Assembly: GCA_963663315.1 (NCBI GenBank)
Contig: OY760176.1
Location: 1,798,001 to 1,862,000, forward strand
Direction of reading: 5' to 3'
DNA from: G963663315 sp963663315
GTDB lineage: Bacteria; Pseudomonadota; Gammaproteobacteria; Arenicellales; Poriferihabitantaceae
DNA length: 64,000 nt
The position numbers were made by a program, and so were the translations under genes. Positions within the stretch are counted from its first letter, which is position 1, and each line of letters opens with the position of its first letter. This document shows positions 8,886-18,067 of this stretch, piece by piece. The notes below the pieces were generated by a model that saw nothing but the letters and a program-made list of their open reading frames with translations, had not been told where the DNA came from and did no database searches.

Positions 8886-11240
8886 CTACTGGTAATTACC
8901 CCTGACCCGCTCTTTTTTCGGGTCAAAATGAGGGAATGGTACTACCGTTGCCGGGATCCGCTTCTGATGTCCGTCAAGCTTTCCGACCTCCACTATTGAC
9001 CCGGGTTCGGTATGGATTATTTTCATTCTGCACAAGGCAATGTTTTTCCTCAGGATTGGAGAAATCATACCACTGGTAACAATGCCAACCTGTTCGCGTC
9101 CGATAAACACCCGGTCACCATTGGCAGCGGATTCTTCTCCGCTCAGGTCAAGTCCGACCAGTTTTTGCCGGGGGTTTTGCTTGCGTTCCAGAAGTTGTTC
9201 GCGTCCGATAAAATCATCCTGTTTGGATTTCAATGGAACAGTAAACCCGATGCCTGCTTCAAACGGGTCTGTTTGATCGCAGAACTCATTACCGGCGAAA
9301 ACCAGGCCTGCCTCAATCCGCAGCAGATCCAGCGCCTCCAGACCCAGCGGTGCAATCCTGAATTCCTGACCGGCATCCCAGACCGCATCCCAAACGGCTT
9401 CGGCATCATGGGGATGGCAGAATATTTCATATCCCCGCTCACCCGTGTAACCTGTTCTCGAGCAAATGATGGGTACTCCATCAGCGTCACCGATCCTGGC
9501 AATCGAAAACCGGAACCAGTCGAGTTCTTCGACACTGGCCTGATCAGGACGGGTCCAGACACATTTCCTGAGCACTTCCATACTTTTCGGGCCCTGCAGC
9601 TGCAGATTATGAAGCTGTGAAGTTGAACTCTTCACCCAGGCCCGAAGTTTCAGTTTTTCTGCCTGCTCGCGAATCCACAATCCTGAAGTATCATTTCCTC
9701 CTACCCATCGGAAGTTCTGCTTGCCGAGCTTGAACACCGTGCCGTCATCTATCATACCGCCCGACTGGTAACACATCGCGGTATAGACAACATGCCCGAT
9801 TGCCATTTTTCTGACATCCCGGGTAACGCAGGTTTGCATCAGTATTTCAGCATCGGGGCCGGTCACTTCATATTTTCTCAATGGTGACAGGTCGGTCACG
9901 ATTACTCTTTCCCGGCATGCCCAGTACTCTGCGATTGCGCCGAAATTATTGAAACTGTCGGCCAGCCAGTAACCATTGTATTCCGAGAAATTGCGGGTCA
10001 GTTGAGAGGTTTTATTGTGAAATCCGGTTTCTTGTGTCATTTCGGGTTCAGCGTCGGTGGTTTTTCTGAAGGCAATGGCACGTTTGAACAGGTTTTCCCT
10101 GTCATACGTTCGCACATGGATATCCGTTGGCACCCACCCGTTCGCGGGGTCAATGTCACACGGACAGGCAGACGAGACGCAGACCAGATCCGTCAATGCC
10201 TGCATCAATATGTAATCACCCGGTCTGGACCAGGGATCATCAAACATGTACAGGTATGAATCATCAAAAAATGTATTGAAGAACAAATTCATTGCCTGCC
10301 ATCCTGATCTGGGTTCTATCGGATAGGAGGCAAGTGCCTGATTGAAATTTTCCGAACAGTTGACATGTCCGGGATAACCGGCTTCATCGTAGTACTTTCT
10401 GGTGCAGGCCACACCAAAACTGTCGTGACGACCGCAGGTGTCCTGCACGACTTCTACCAGAGGTTTGAAATCAATATCATAAAACTTTGAAAAAAGCCCT
10501 GGGCCGGGATAGGCGCTGCCCATCAGCGAACGGGTCGTAGTTGCACTCAGGTTTCGGGTCTTGCCCTTGTCCATTGCGGCTTTGTCGAAGCACTGAAAAT
10601 CAGAGCACTGGCGGCCATCGACATCGATAATCTGAATGTACTCCCCCGCCTTGACTTCGTAGTTTTGCGCAGTGGCTGCATCAATACGAAAACTCTGCAA
10701 CTCATCACCGAGCGGGTCAGGCAGATCGTTTTCTCTCAGGTATCCGGGGGTTGCGCGGGAAATATATCCAACCAGATCTGTTGGCGGGTCAGCGCCATCA
10801 ACGGCCATCGACTCACCCGGAGCGCAGATCAGACAGATCAGTTCGCGCTCTGAGGTCAGTTTCACACCAGAACCGGCCGGGGTATCCCCGACTAATAACT
10901 CGACGGCTTGACAGTCTGGCAGGTCAACAGAGAAGGAGTTCAGCCTGCGGCGAATTTTCGCGGCGCCCGGGTTGCCAGCATCAAGCATCCTGGCAATTAA
11001 CGCTGCGCTGGTATTGGGTTTGACACCGAGAGATGCTGTCGCATTGTTACCTGTTGCATCAAATGCAAAAACATGCGCTGGCTGGCGACCTTCAGGATCG
11101 ATAATCTCCAGTTCATCGCCCGGCAGCATCGGCGCCGCGATGACCGCACCACCGCGAATCAGGTAACGCTCCCTGCCAAGCCATTGCTCACCAAGCCCGG
11201 GTTCTCTCAGTCGAATTACGGAATTAATGTCTATCGTCAT
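8886..11240 (-). CDS. tdm: Trimethylamine N-oxide demethylase (DUF1989-GcvT fusion)
   Basis: Splits TMAO to dimethylamine and formaldehyde without redox cofactors. The 784-residue protein has an N-terminal part to about residue 400 with the DUF1989 fold. Its zinc ligands are visible as Cys269 in QDTCGRHDSFG and Cys359/Cys361 in SSACPCDIDPANG, and an Asp-rich VDGRQCSDF lies at about 207. The rest is a GcvT-type tetrahydrofolate domain with YTGERGYEIF, whose Glu is a folate ligand. In the family the second domain captures formaldehyde as methylene-THF. It is the first gene of a leftward pair with the Rieske oxygenase and is divergent from the ABC importer. Confidence 0.93.
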   Translation of the reverse strand: MTIDINSVIRLREPGLGEQWLGRERYLIRGGAVIAAPMLPGDELEIIDPEGRQPAHVFAFDATGNNATASLGVKPNTSAALIARMLDAGNPGAAKIRRRLNSFSVDLPDCQAVELLVGDTPAGSGVKLTSERELICLICAPGESMAVDGADPPTDLVGYISRATPGYLRENDLPDPLGDELQSFRIDAATAQNYEVKAGEYIQIIDVDGRQCSDFQCFDKAAMDKGKTRNLSATTTRSLMGSAYPGPGLFSKFYDIDFKPLVEVVQDTCGRHDSFGVACTRKYYDEAGYPGHVNCSENFNQALASYPIEPRSGWQAMNLFFNTFFDDSYLYMFDDPWSRPGDYILMQALTDLVCVSSACPCDIDPANGWVPTDIHVRTYDRENLFKRAIAFRKTTDAEPEMTQETGFHNKTSQLTRNFSEYNGYWLADSFNNFGAIAEYWACRERVIVTDLSPLRKYEVTGPDAEILMQTCVTRDVRKMAIGHVVYTAMCYQSGGMIDDGTVFKLGKQNFRWVGGNDTSGLWIREQAEKLKLRAWVKSSTSQLHNLQLQGPKSMEVLRKCVWTRPDQASVEELDWFRFSIARIGDADGVPIICSRTGYTGERGYEIFCHPHDAEAVWDAVWDAGQEFRIAPLGLEALDLLRIEAGLVFAGNEFCDQTDPFEAGIGFTVPLKSKQDDFIGREQLLERKQNPRQKLVGLDLSGEESAANGDRVFIGREQVGIVTSGMISPILRKNIALCRMKIIHTEPGSIVEVGKLDGHQKRIPATVVPFPHFDPKKERVRGNYQ

Positions 11241-11555
11241 TTTATCGTTAGAGCCAATCGTGCTTCCTTGAAGAGTCTGCTACAAGGAATTATACCCGAT
11301 AAATTTCTGGCGCAGGATATTTTAATACATCCGGATTATACCAATAATAGACCATATATCTCAATTTGATTTTCAAATCAAAGGCTTGCAAGGGTTTATT
11401 TTATTGGCAATAAATAATGAAATCTTTCTTATGGTACAAATATGGTTCTTCCATTGCGAGTTTAATTGGGTTAGCATTCATATTTTTTATGATCCACAGA
11501 TTGTAACCAATGATGATATACTATTGATGTTAAACTAATGAGGAAATACACAAAA
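11241..11555. other. Divergent intergenic region between tdm and the ABC importer
   Basis: This stretch of 315 bases is AT-rich. It holds the tdm promoter element (11334-11364) and a GAGGAA ribosome site upstream of the binding-protein ATG at 11556. No clear rightward promoter for the importer could be assigned, and no ORF or structured RNA was recognised. Confidence 0.5.
11335..11364 (-). promoter_or_regulatory. tdm promoter with shared element
   Basis: On the minus strand, TTGAGA (11359-11364) and TATAAT (11335-11340) are 18 bases apart, about 95 bases before tdm. The -10 is extended (TGGTATAAT) and sits inside GGTCTATTATTGGTATAATC. A near copy, GGTCTAATAATGGTATAATT, lies before the FAD-oxidoreductase/gmaS operon. 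Confidence 0.6.
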
Positions 11556-12534
11556 ATGAAACTTGCCAAGAAGCTCGGTATCACTGCGTCCATCGCAGCA
11601 GGTGCCATGATGACAGTCAGTGTCGCATCTGCATGCTGTCCCGGAATCATCGGATCCGATTCAGGTGATTGATAACAACTGGTCAAGCTAAAAAGTGCTG
11701 GCGCGGGTCGCCAAGCAGCTTTTGGAGCAGGTCGGATACAGTGCCGAACTGGTTACCCTTGACACCCAAAGCCAGTTTGCGGCAATGGGAACAGGTGATG
11801 CACACATTCAGATGGAAGTCTGGGAAGGCTCAATGAACGCAAGCTTCATGAAAGAAGTCGAAGCGGGCCGAATGACAGACGGTGGCAGTCATGCTGCAAC
11901 CACCCGCGAAGAATGGTGGTATCCGAATTATGTGGAAGAAGTTTGCCCCGGCTTGCCCAGTTGGGAAGCGCTCAATAGCTGTGCAGAAGCGCTCAGCACG
12001 CCTGAAACTGCACCCAATGCACGTTACCTTTCCGGTCCTGCTGAATGGCATCCGGAAGATTATGAACGAGTTGAAGCTCTCGGATTGAACGTCATTATCG
12101 TGAACGCGGGCTCTGCTGATGCGCTGTTTGGTGAACTCAAGTCTGCCGCGTCCCGCAACGAACCAATCATCCTGTTCAACTGGGCGCCAAACTGGGTGGG
12201 TGCGGCCTATCCCGGCAAATTTGTTGAATTCCCGGAAAGGGACAAGGAAGGCAAATGTGTGACCGACCCAGGCTGGGGAATCAATCCAGATATGGTTAAT
12301 GACTGTGGTGCGGCCAAAGGCGGTTATCTGAAAAAAGGCCTGTGGTCCGGTTTTGCGGATAAATATCCCTGTGCCAATGATCTGATGAGCAACATCGACT
12401 TCACCGGCCCGATGATTGATGCGGCGGCGGCTCTGGTCGATGTGGACGGACTGGATCACGATGCGGCGGCGGCGGCCTGGATTGACGCTAATTCCGATGC
12501 GGTTGCCAGTTGGATTCCTGCCTGTTCCGGATAA
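11556..12534 (+). pseudogene. TmoX-like quaternary-amine ABC substrate-binding protein, frameshifted and with in-frame stop
   Basis: Periplasmic binding protein of the OpuAC/ProX type, probably for TMAO or a betaine. ATG at 11556 opens a Sec signal peptide MKLAKKLGITASIAAGA...ASA. One extra base around 11640-11644 then throws the frame off, ending it at a TGA 60 bases on. Removing one C or G restores CCPESSDPIQVIDNNWSS, and that frame then meets TAA at 11689-11691, where CAA would give SSQKVLARV. From 11695 to 12534 the mature domain is intact and rich in Trp, for example EEWWYPNYVEE and FNWAPNWVGAAYP. A GTG at 11695 could restart translation but would lack a signal peptide. It is divergent from tdm. 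Confidence 0.8.
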
Positions 12535-12567
12535 TTTCAATTCTGACGATACACCTTTTATCACTAC

Positions 12568-12606
12568 AAAAAACTCCGCAGCTGCACAAGCGCTGCGGAG
12601 TTTTTT
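12568..12606 (+). terminator. Strong intrinsic terminator between binding-protein and ATPase genes
   Basis: CTCCGCAGC (12574-12582) pairs perfectly with GCTGCGGAG (12592-12600) across a 9-base loop. Six A before and six T after extend the stem to 15 bp. It lies 34 bases after the binding-protein stop. In such operons it usually lets more binding protein be made than membrane components. Confidence 0.88.
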
Positions 12607-12739
12607 ATTGTTAAATCCATGGTCCAGAACTGCTTTTACTGCTTTGGCGCTTTTTTTCCTCTTAACCCGAATTCCTGTTAAGATTGCCGGTTGGAGATCG
12701 CGGGCCACAAAACAATTCGAATTCCTGACGGTAAATGAT

Positions 12740-13765
12740 ATGGCAAACACTGACTCTGTAAAGATTTCGTGCCGAAATGTCTGGCAATTATTTGGCAAAG
12801 GCGCCGGAAGTTTTCTGGCAAAACACGACTATAGCCCGACTTTCGAACAAATTGCCGAGGCCAATATTATCGGAGCGGTGCGGGATGTCAGTTTTGATGT
12901 CCATGAGAGTGAGATTCTGATGATCATGGGGTTGAGCGGGTCGGGTAAGTCCACCATGCTCAGATGCATCACCCAACTGCTCCGCCCGACTTCGGGGGAA
13001 GTCCTGTTCGACGGAACGGACTTGACCAAGGTTTCTTCAAAGGAACTGACAGAAACCCGGCGTCATAAAATGGGTATGGTGTTCCAGCATTTTGGATTAC
13101 TGCCGCACAGAACGGTGCTTGAGAATATCGCCTTTCCGCTTGAAATCCAGAACATCGACAAGGATACGCGTATTGCCAGGGCCCGTGAACTGGTTGAAAT
13201 TGTCGGACTCGGCGGCAGGGAAAGCTATTTTCCGAGAGAACTGTCAGGTGGTCAACAGCAAAGGGTTGGCATAGGCCGCAGTCTTTCTGTGGAGCCGGAT
13301 GTCTGGTTTCTGGACGAGCCTTTTTCCGCACTGGACCCGCTGATACGAAAGGAAATGCAGGATGAGTTCATGCGATTGCAATCGCAGCTCAATAAATCCA
13401 TTGTTTTTGTTACCCATGATTTTGACGAAGCGGTCCGGCTTGGTGACCGCATCGCAATCATGAAGGATGGCCTGTTGATCCAGATCGGAACGCCGGAGGA
13501 ACTGGTTACTGAACCCGCTGATGACTACGTAGAAGCATTTGTTAAAAACGCACCCAAAGCCAAGTTGATTTCGGTGGCGAAAATCATGGGAGCAGCGGGC
13601 CAGGCCGATACCACAGAAGAACCAGTGCAAAGTCGCAGTGTGCTGGAAGATGTTGCGCAAAGAATCATGTTGTCAGAAAAAAACCTGCCGGTCTCCAATA
13701 AACAAGGAGAGATTATTGGCTCAATCAACAAGGAGGCACTGGTGAGAATCCTGTTTTCGAACTGA
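12740..13765 (+). CDS. ABC transporter ATP-binding protein, quaternary-amine type (TmoV/ProV-like)
   Basis: ATPase of a glycine betaine/TMAO-type importer. From the ATG at 12740 the 341-residue protein has Walker A GLSGSGKST, signature LSGGQQQRVGIGRSL, Walker B VWFLDEPFSALD and the switch His in FVTHDFDEA. It has the ProV-type N-terminal helical lead-in before the nucleotide-binding domain. A C-terminal segment of about 90 residues resembles a single CBS-like unit. The open frame continues upstream to 12416, but that part overlaps the binding-protein gene in another frame. It follows the terminator by 133 bases and is itself undamaged. Confidence 0.88.
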   Translation: MANTDSVKISCRNVWQLFGKGAGSFLAKHDYSPTFEQIAEANIIGAVRDVSFDVHESEILMIMGLSGSGKSTMLRCITQLLRPTSGEVLFDGTDLTKVSSKELTETRRHKMGMVFQHFGLLPHRTVLENIAFPLEIQNIDKDTRIARARELVEIVGLGGRESYFPRELSGGQQQRVGIGRSLSVEPDVWFLDEPFSALDPLIRKEMQDEFMRLQSQLNKSIVFVTHDFDEAVRLGDRIAIMKDGLLIQIGTPEELVTEPADDYVEAFVKNAPKAKLISVAKIMGAAGQADTTEEPVQSRSVLEDVAQRIMLSEKNLPVSNKQGEIIGSINKEALVRILFSN

Positions 13766-13796
13766 TGCTGATGCATGGACCGGGGGAGATAAAGGT

Positions 13797-15786
13797 ATGA
13801 TTTCAAATAGCAAAGAAATCAAGCTCTCGGAAGAACGGAACCGTACCTACATTCAAATTGTTATTGCAACAATCATAATTGTTGGCGGCCTGTTCGCTAA
13901 AGGCCAGTTTGACTGGATCGTTAAATATCCCCGAAAATGGGTGATCCCATTAAAGAACTGGATTACCGATTTTTTTCGAATGGATTGTCTACGAGGTAAA
14001 ATTCTTCGAAGGCACTAGTTATGAATTTGTCCCGACCGATGTAACCCGGGGCATGATCAAGATATTAGAATACCAGGTATCCTTTACCGAAAGCCTGTTT
14101 TTCAATGGATTCAGGGTGGGTATCGATCCTCTGCCGTGGATAACAGTGGTCGGTCTGATGTTCATTCTCGGTCACTGGGTTGCCCGATGGCGTATTTCAC
14201 TGTTGGCCGGAGGAGCCTTTCTGTATCTTTCGCTATTCAGCGTCTGGCAACCTTCAATGGATACTTTTTCACTGGTTCTGGTGTCTGTGCCGTTTGTTTT
14301 CTCGATCGGTATTGTACTCGGTATCTGGGTTGCAAAAAGTCAACGGGCGGAGAATATTATTACACCTGTGTTCGACCTGATGCAGGCCATGCCTCCGTTT
14401 GCCTATATGGTGCCAATCGTCGTGCTGTTCGGTATCGGCGATGTGCCTGCGATGCTGGCAGTCGCCGTTTTTGCCATCCCGCCAGTCGCCCGATGTGTGG
14501 CGCTGGGTCTTAAAACAGTCCCGAAGGAGGTGATCGAAGCGGGACAGATGATGGGCTGCACCAATCGACAGATGCTATGGAAGGTCAAGGTACCGACTTC
14601 CAGACAGACCGTCCTGGTCGGCTTGAATCAGGGCATCATGCAGACACTGGCAATGATAGTATTAGCTTCTCTGATTGGCGCCTCTGGCCTGGGAAGCAAG
14701 TTATTAACATCATTACAAACACTAAAACTGGGGCAGGCGCTGGAGCAGGGTGTGGCAATCGTAATCATCGCCGTTGCACTGGATCGGTTGAGTAGCGCTT
14801 ATGCACACAAACCACCCATCTATATCGATAAATCACTGCCTTGGATAAAGAAACACAAACATCTGGCATTTGCTATTGTCTTTACCATTGTCACGATCAT
14901 TCTTGCCTGGATATTTCCTGCATTACGGGTTTTACCGAAAGAATTGACCATTACCACAGCGCCGATGTGGGATGCCGGAATCGAATGGGTGCTGTTAAAT
15001 TTTTATGACTCGGTCCAGGGATTCAGAAATTTTGTTTTGATCGACCTTTTAATTCCAATAAAGAAATTTTGTCTGGCCATCCCCTGGCCCACATTTATAG
15101 GTTTAATTGCTCTATTGGGATACCGAATGGGGGGTTGGCGATTGGCCTTACTAGTGGGCTTATTGATGTCATTTCCATTGGTCATGGGGCTATGGATACA
15201 AACCATGATAACCATCTACATGATCGGAACCGCTGCTCTGGTCTGCATCATCATCGGTTTCCCAATTGGCCTGGCTGCGTCCAAGAATGAACGCTTGTCC
15301 AAGGTGATCATTCTGATGTGCGATTTCTTTCAGACTTTTCCATCATTCATTTATCTGATCCCGGTCATCATGCTGTTCAAGGTAAGCGACATTTCAGCAA
15401 TAATTGCGGTACTCGCCTTTGCTTTGGTGCCGATGATTCGTTATACCAATCTGGGTTTTCGCAACGTACCATTCCAGACCCGGGAAGCGGCCGTTCAGCA
15501 GGGTGCAACACCCTGGCAAAGATTGATAAAAGTAGAACTTCCGATTGCAACACCGGAGATCATGCTCGGCGTCAACCAGGTAATCTTTATGGCGCTTTTC
15601 ATGGTTGCGATCACTTCATTGATCGGGACTCAGGATCTGGGTTCAGAAATTAATCGTGCTCGTACAGGAAATAAGACGGGTCGGGCACTGGTGGCGGGAT
15701 TTAGCATTGCTTTCCTTGGGATCATCGCTGACCGGATCATCAGCCAATGGACCAAACGCAGAAAAGAGAAACTTGGTCTGGAATAA
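13797..15786 (+). pseudogene. Quaternary-amine ABC permease with two fused permease domains (TmoW-like), frameshifted in a T7 run
   Basis: Membrane component of the importer. Translation from 13797 gives MISNSKEIKLSEERN and one TM segment. A run of seven T (13970-13976) then shifts the frame, which stops at 14016-14018. With six T the frame joins the downstream ORF as NWITDFFEWIVYEV and continues to 15786, for about 660 residues. The remainder holds two BPD_transp_1 domains in tandem. Their EAA loops are EAGQMMGCTNRQMLWKVKVP and EAAVQQGATPWQRLIKVELP. A fragment from ATG 14053 (577 residues) keeps both domains. Whether this is true decay, slippage-tolerant expression or a base-calling error is open. 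Confidence 0.78.
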
Positions 15787-15818
15787 TTTAATAATTTACA
15801 GAACCAGAAATTCGAGAA

Positions 15819-16262
15819 ATGATTAATAAAATACTGATCGCCACCGACGGTTCCGCCTCTGCTAACCGCGCCATCGATCTGGCGATTGATCTGGCCTCCA
15901 CCCATCAGGCATCACTGCATGTAATTAATGCCATTCGACAGATCCAGATTCCGCCCGAAATGCAGAATATGGCGCGCATCGAAAGCTTGGGCGAGACCAG
16001 ACTCGGCGTGCTGGAACACATTGCAAATCAGATTCTGAATGCTGCAGAGCACCGAATTATTTCCAAAGGGGGGGCGCTTACGAATAAATACATCGGACAC
16101 GGCGACCCGGCGACATCCATTACTGAATACGCGAAAAAACAGGAAATTGATCTGGTTGTGATCGGCACACGGGGGCTGAGCCAGCTTAAAGCGCTAATGC
16201 TGGGCAGCGTATCCAGGAAAGTCCTGGAGATATGTGATATCAACTGCCTGATTGTTCGTTAA
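15819..16262 (+). CDS. Universal stress protein, UspA family
   Basis: Single-domain Usp of 147 residues. It starts MINKILIATDGSASANRAIDL and ends with the ATP-binding pattern GTRGLSQLKALMLGSVSRKV (G-x2-G-x9-G-S), so it is of the nucleotide-binding type. It follows the permease by 32 bases in the same direction and may be co-transcribed. Usp proteins are often linked to transporters, but no specific role can be stated. Confidence 0.9.
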   Translation: MINKILIATDGSASANRAIDLAIDLASTHQASLHVINAIRQIQIPPEMQNMARIESLGETRLGVLEHIANQILNAAEHRIISKGGALTNKYIGHGDPATSITEYAKKQEIDLVVIGTRGLSQLKALMLGSVSRKVLEICDINCLIVR

Positions 16263-16306
16263 GGAGCCTCTGATTCAAGCAGTGAACGCGTGCCTTGTAC
16301 CCAAAC

Positions 16307-17035
16307 TTATTGCGCACACACCTCAAGATAACGCGGTATTACGCTTTCGATACCATGGAAGAGACACTCGATGGTCAGTGCATGTCCAATTGACACTTCG
16401 AGTATGTCAGGAATCTGTAAAAACCGTGGAAGGTTGTTTAAATCAAGATCATGGCCCGCGTTGATTCCAATATTCAGTTCGTCCGCTTTCATGGCCGATT
16501 TGTGATATTGATCGAAAGTCGATTGTTCGTCAGGTCGGCCGAATGCATTTGCATAGGCTTCGGTATACAACTCGATTCTATCCGCTCCGACATTGGCCGC
16601 TGCCACAACCTCAGTCGGGTCGGGATCAACGAATAACGAGCTACGGATTCCTGCATCTGCCAGTCGTTTCAGGACAGGTACCAGGGTTGCCGTTGAATTG
16701 GCAATGTCCCAGCCATGGTCCGAGGTCAACTGGTTTTCATTATCCGGGACAAGGGTGCATTGATCCGGCTTAATTGTCTCGACCATCGTCATGAAGTCTT
16801 GCGTGGGATACCCTTCGATATTGAATTCGATATGCGGATACTGTTCGCATAGTACTCCAAGGTCATAAGCATCCTGTTTTTTGGCGTGGCGTTCATCCGG
16901 GCGGGGATGTACGGTAATGCCATGAACCCCGAGATCAATGCATTTTTGTGCATAGTCAACCACGTTCGGATAATCCCGACCGCGGGAGTTTCTTAAAAGC
17001 GCGATCTTGTTCAGATTGACACTGAGTTTTGTCAT
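16307..17035 (-). CDS. pdxJ: Pyridoxine 5'-phosphate synthase
   Basis: Condenses 1-deoxyxylulose 5-phosphate with 3-amino-2-oxopropyl phosphate to form pyridoxine 5'-phosphate. The 242-residue protein is of normal size and starts MTKLSVNLNKIALLRNSRG. Family motifs include GITVHPRPDERHA, EFNIEGYP and the C-terminal EVSIGHALTIECLFHG. It is the last gene of the N-methylglutamate operon, only 8 bases after an unrecognised gene. This is an unusual place for pdxJ, which in many gammaproteobacteria lies with recO and acpS. Confidence 0.92.
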   Translation of the reverse strand: MTKLSVNLNKIALLRNSRGRDYPNVVDYAQKCIDLGVHGITVHPRPDERHAKKQDAYDLGVLCEQYPHIEFNIEGYPTQDFMTMVETIKPDQCTLVPDNENQLTSDHGWDIANSTATLVPVLKRLADAGIRSSLFVDPDPTEVVAAANVGADRIELYTEAYANAFGRPDEQSTFDQYHKSAMKADELNIGINAGHDLDLNNLPRFLQIPDILEVSIGHALTIECLFHGIESVIPRYLEVCAQ

Positions 17036-17043
17036 GTTGTCAG

Positions 17044-17643
17044 CTACCTGGATGTTCTGAATGATGATAACGCCCAGTCGGGTGTAAAGCCAACGATTCT
17101 GACCAGCCCCGGCATAGTGGGGTTAAACAGGTGATTGTGCCAATAGGTGGCTTGATACTTTGCATCCTGCTGATCGAGAAATCTGGCAGTACATTGCAGG
17201 TCATACAGTTGATTGCCCTGATCAAAACGCAGGATACATTGACCGATATCGACGATCTGCTGCGCAATATTGCTGTCAACGGCATAAACTGCAGTCAGTT
17301 CCTCGTCGAATTCGTCAGGAATCTGGTAATAGTATTCGGCCAGGAACTGGATGGCATTTTCATATCGCGCCTGACAGTCCTCGGTTTTCTGAACCATGAA
17401 ACGAAATTCCCGGGTAACTTCTTCGCTGTGCCGTTTCACAATCTGGACATTGACCGGCCCTGCAACCTGGTTTGCAAGTTCAAGCGCCGGTTGCATGGCA
17501 GTCGAAGGACGGCCGCCATGCTTGCGTACCGAGAATTGCCGTATACGGCATTGCCAGCCGATAAACTGTTCGCGTAATTGTTCCGGTAACTGTTCCTGCT
17601 GCAGCTTGTTCGCTCCCGGGTTTTCTGGATAATGAGGCAGAAT
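17044..17643 (-). CDS. Unrecognised protein in the mgs operon, start codon unclear
   Basis: Not recognised. The frame is open with protein-like content from about 17650, but it has no ATG, GTG or TTG before the Met at 17496. That Met would discard GWQCRIRQFSVRKHGGRPS and other well-formed sequence. An ATT at 17641-17643 gives 199 residues. Alternatively, a -1 slip on AGA AAA just before the stop of the upstream gene would fuse the two. Visible features are a Gln/Glu-rich start (KLQQEQLPEQLREQF), the basic RIRQFSVRKHGGRP, and a C-terminal MPGLVRIVGFTPDW. There is no TM segment. It lies between the upstream unknown and pdxJ, 8 bases from pdxJ. Confidence 0.65.
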   Translation of the reverse strand: MLPHYPENPGANKLQQEQLPEQLREQFIGWQCRIRQFSVRKHGGRPSTAMQPALELANQVAGPVNVQIVKRHSEEVTREFRFMVQKTEDCQARYENAIQFLAEYYYQIPDEFDEELTAVYAVDSNIAQQIVDIGQCILRFDQGNQLYDLQCTARFLDQQDAKYQATYWHNHLFNPTMPGLVRIVGFTPDWALSSFRTSR

Positions 17644-17651
17644 GAATATAC

Positions 17652-18035
17652 TCAGAATTTTCTGTAGGCGTCCATCAGGGCAACCATCGGGTGGGATTGC
17701 GACATCTGAAACTTAACCAGCAGTTCACGCGCGATCATGTCCCGATCCTGCTGGTTATCCGGTAGTCCTATGGTCTCGGGGATTTGCACCCAACCGTTGA
17801 TATTGCGGTCAAATACGGCCGGTTTGCCTTCTTCGTACCCCATATGTACATCTTCCAGCCAGTTCAGATCCTGCCAGCCCATGATTTGCATGTAGGCTTT
17901 CAGAAAATCTCTGCAGCGATCCATGTCCGGCACCAGATTGACATCGTAACGGTAGCCGATATGCTGACCGATGTCTTTTTCGCGGTCGGTATCCAGACCG
18001 TCGGATTCGATAAACTTGTCTACATCATTTTTCAT
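17652..18035 (-). CDS. Unrecognised small soluble protein in the mgs operon, 127 aa
   Basis: Not recognised. An acidic protein with IGYRYDVNLVPDMDRCRDF around residues 26-44, a Trp-rich MGWQDLNWLEDVHMGYEEG, and a C-terminal HPMVALMDAYRKF. There is no signal peptide, TM segment or cofactor motif. ATG at 18035 has the strong ribosome site AGGAG. It follows mgsC by 32 bases and ends 8 bases before the presumed start of the next unknown. Position points to a subunit or accessory role for the glutamate-synthase-like complex; this is inference only. Confidence 0.75.
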   Translation of the reverse strand: MKNDVDKFIESDGLDTDREKDIGQHIGYRYDVNLVPDMDRCRDFLKAYMQIMGWQDLNWLEDVHMGYEEGKPAVFDRNINGWVQIPETIGLPDNQQDRDMIARELLVKFQMSQSHPMVALMDAYRKF

Positions 18036-18067
18036 GTTTTCTTCTCCTAATCTGATCTGCTTGATCT

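Noticed and set aside
11830..12798. Open frame of 322 codons antisense to the binding-protein gene
   Set aside because: The plus strand clearly encodes a conserved binding protein; the antisense product shows no family features.
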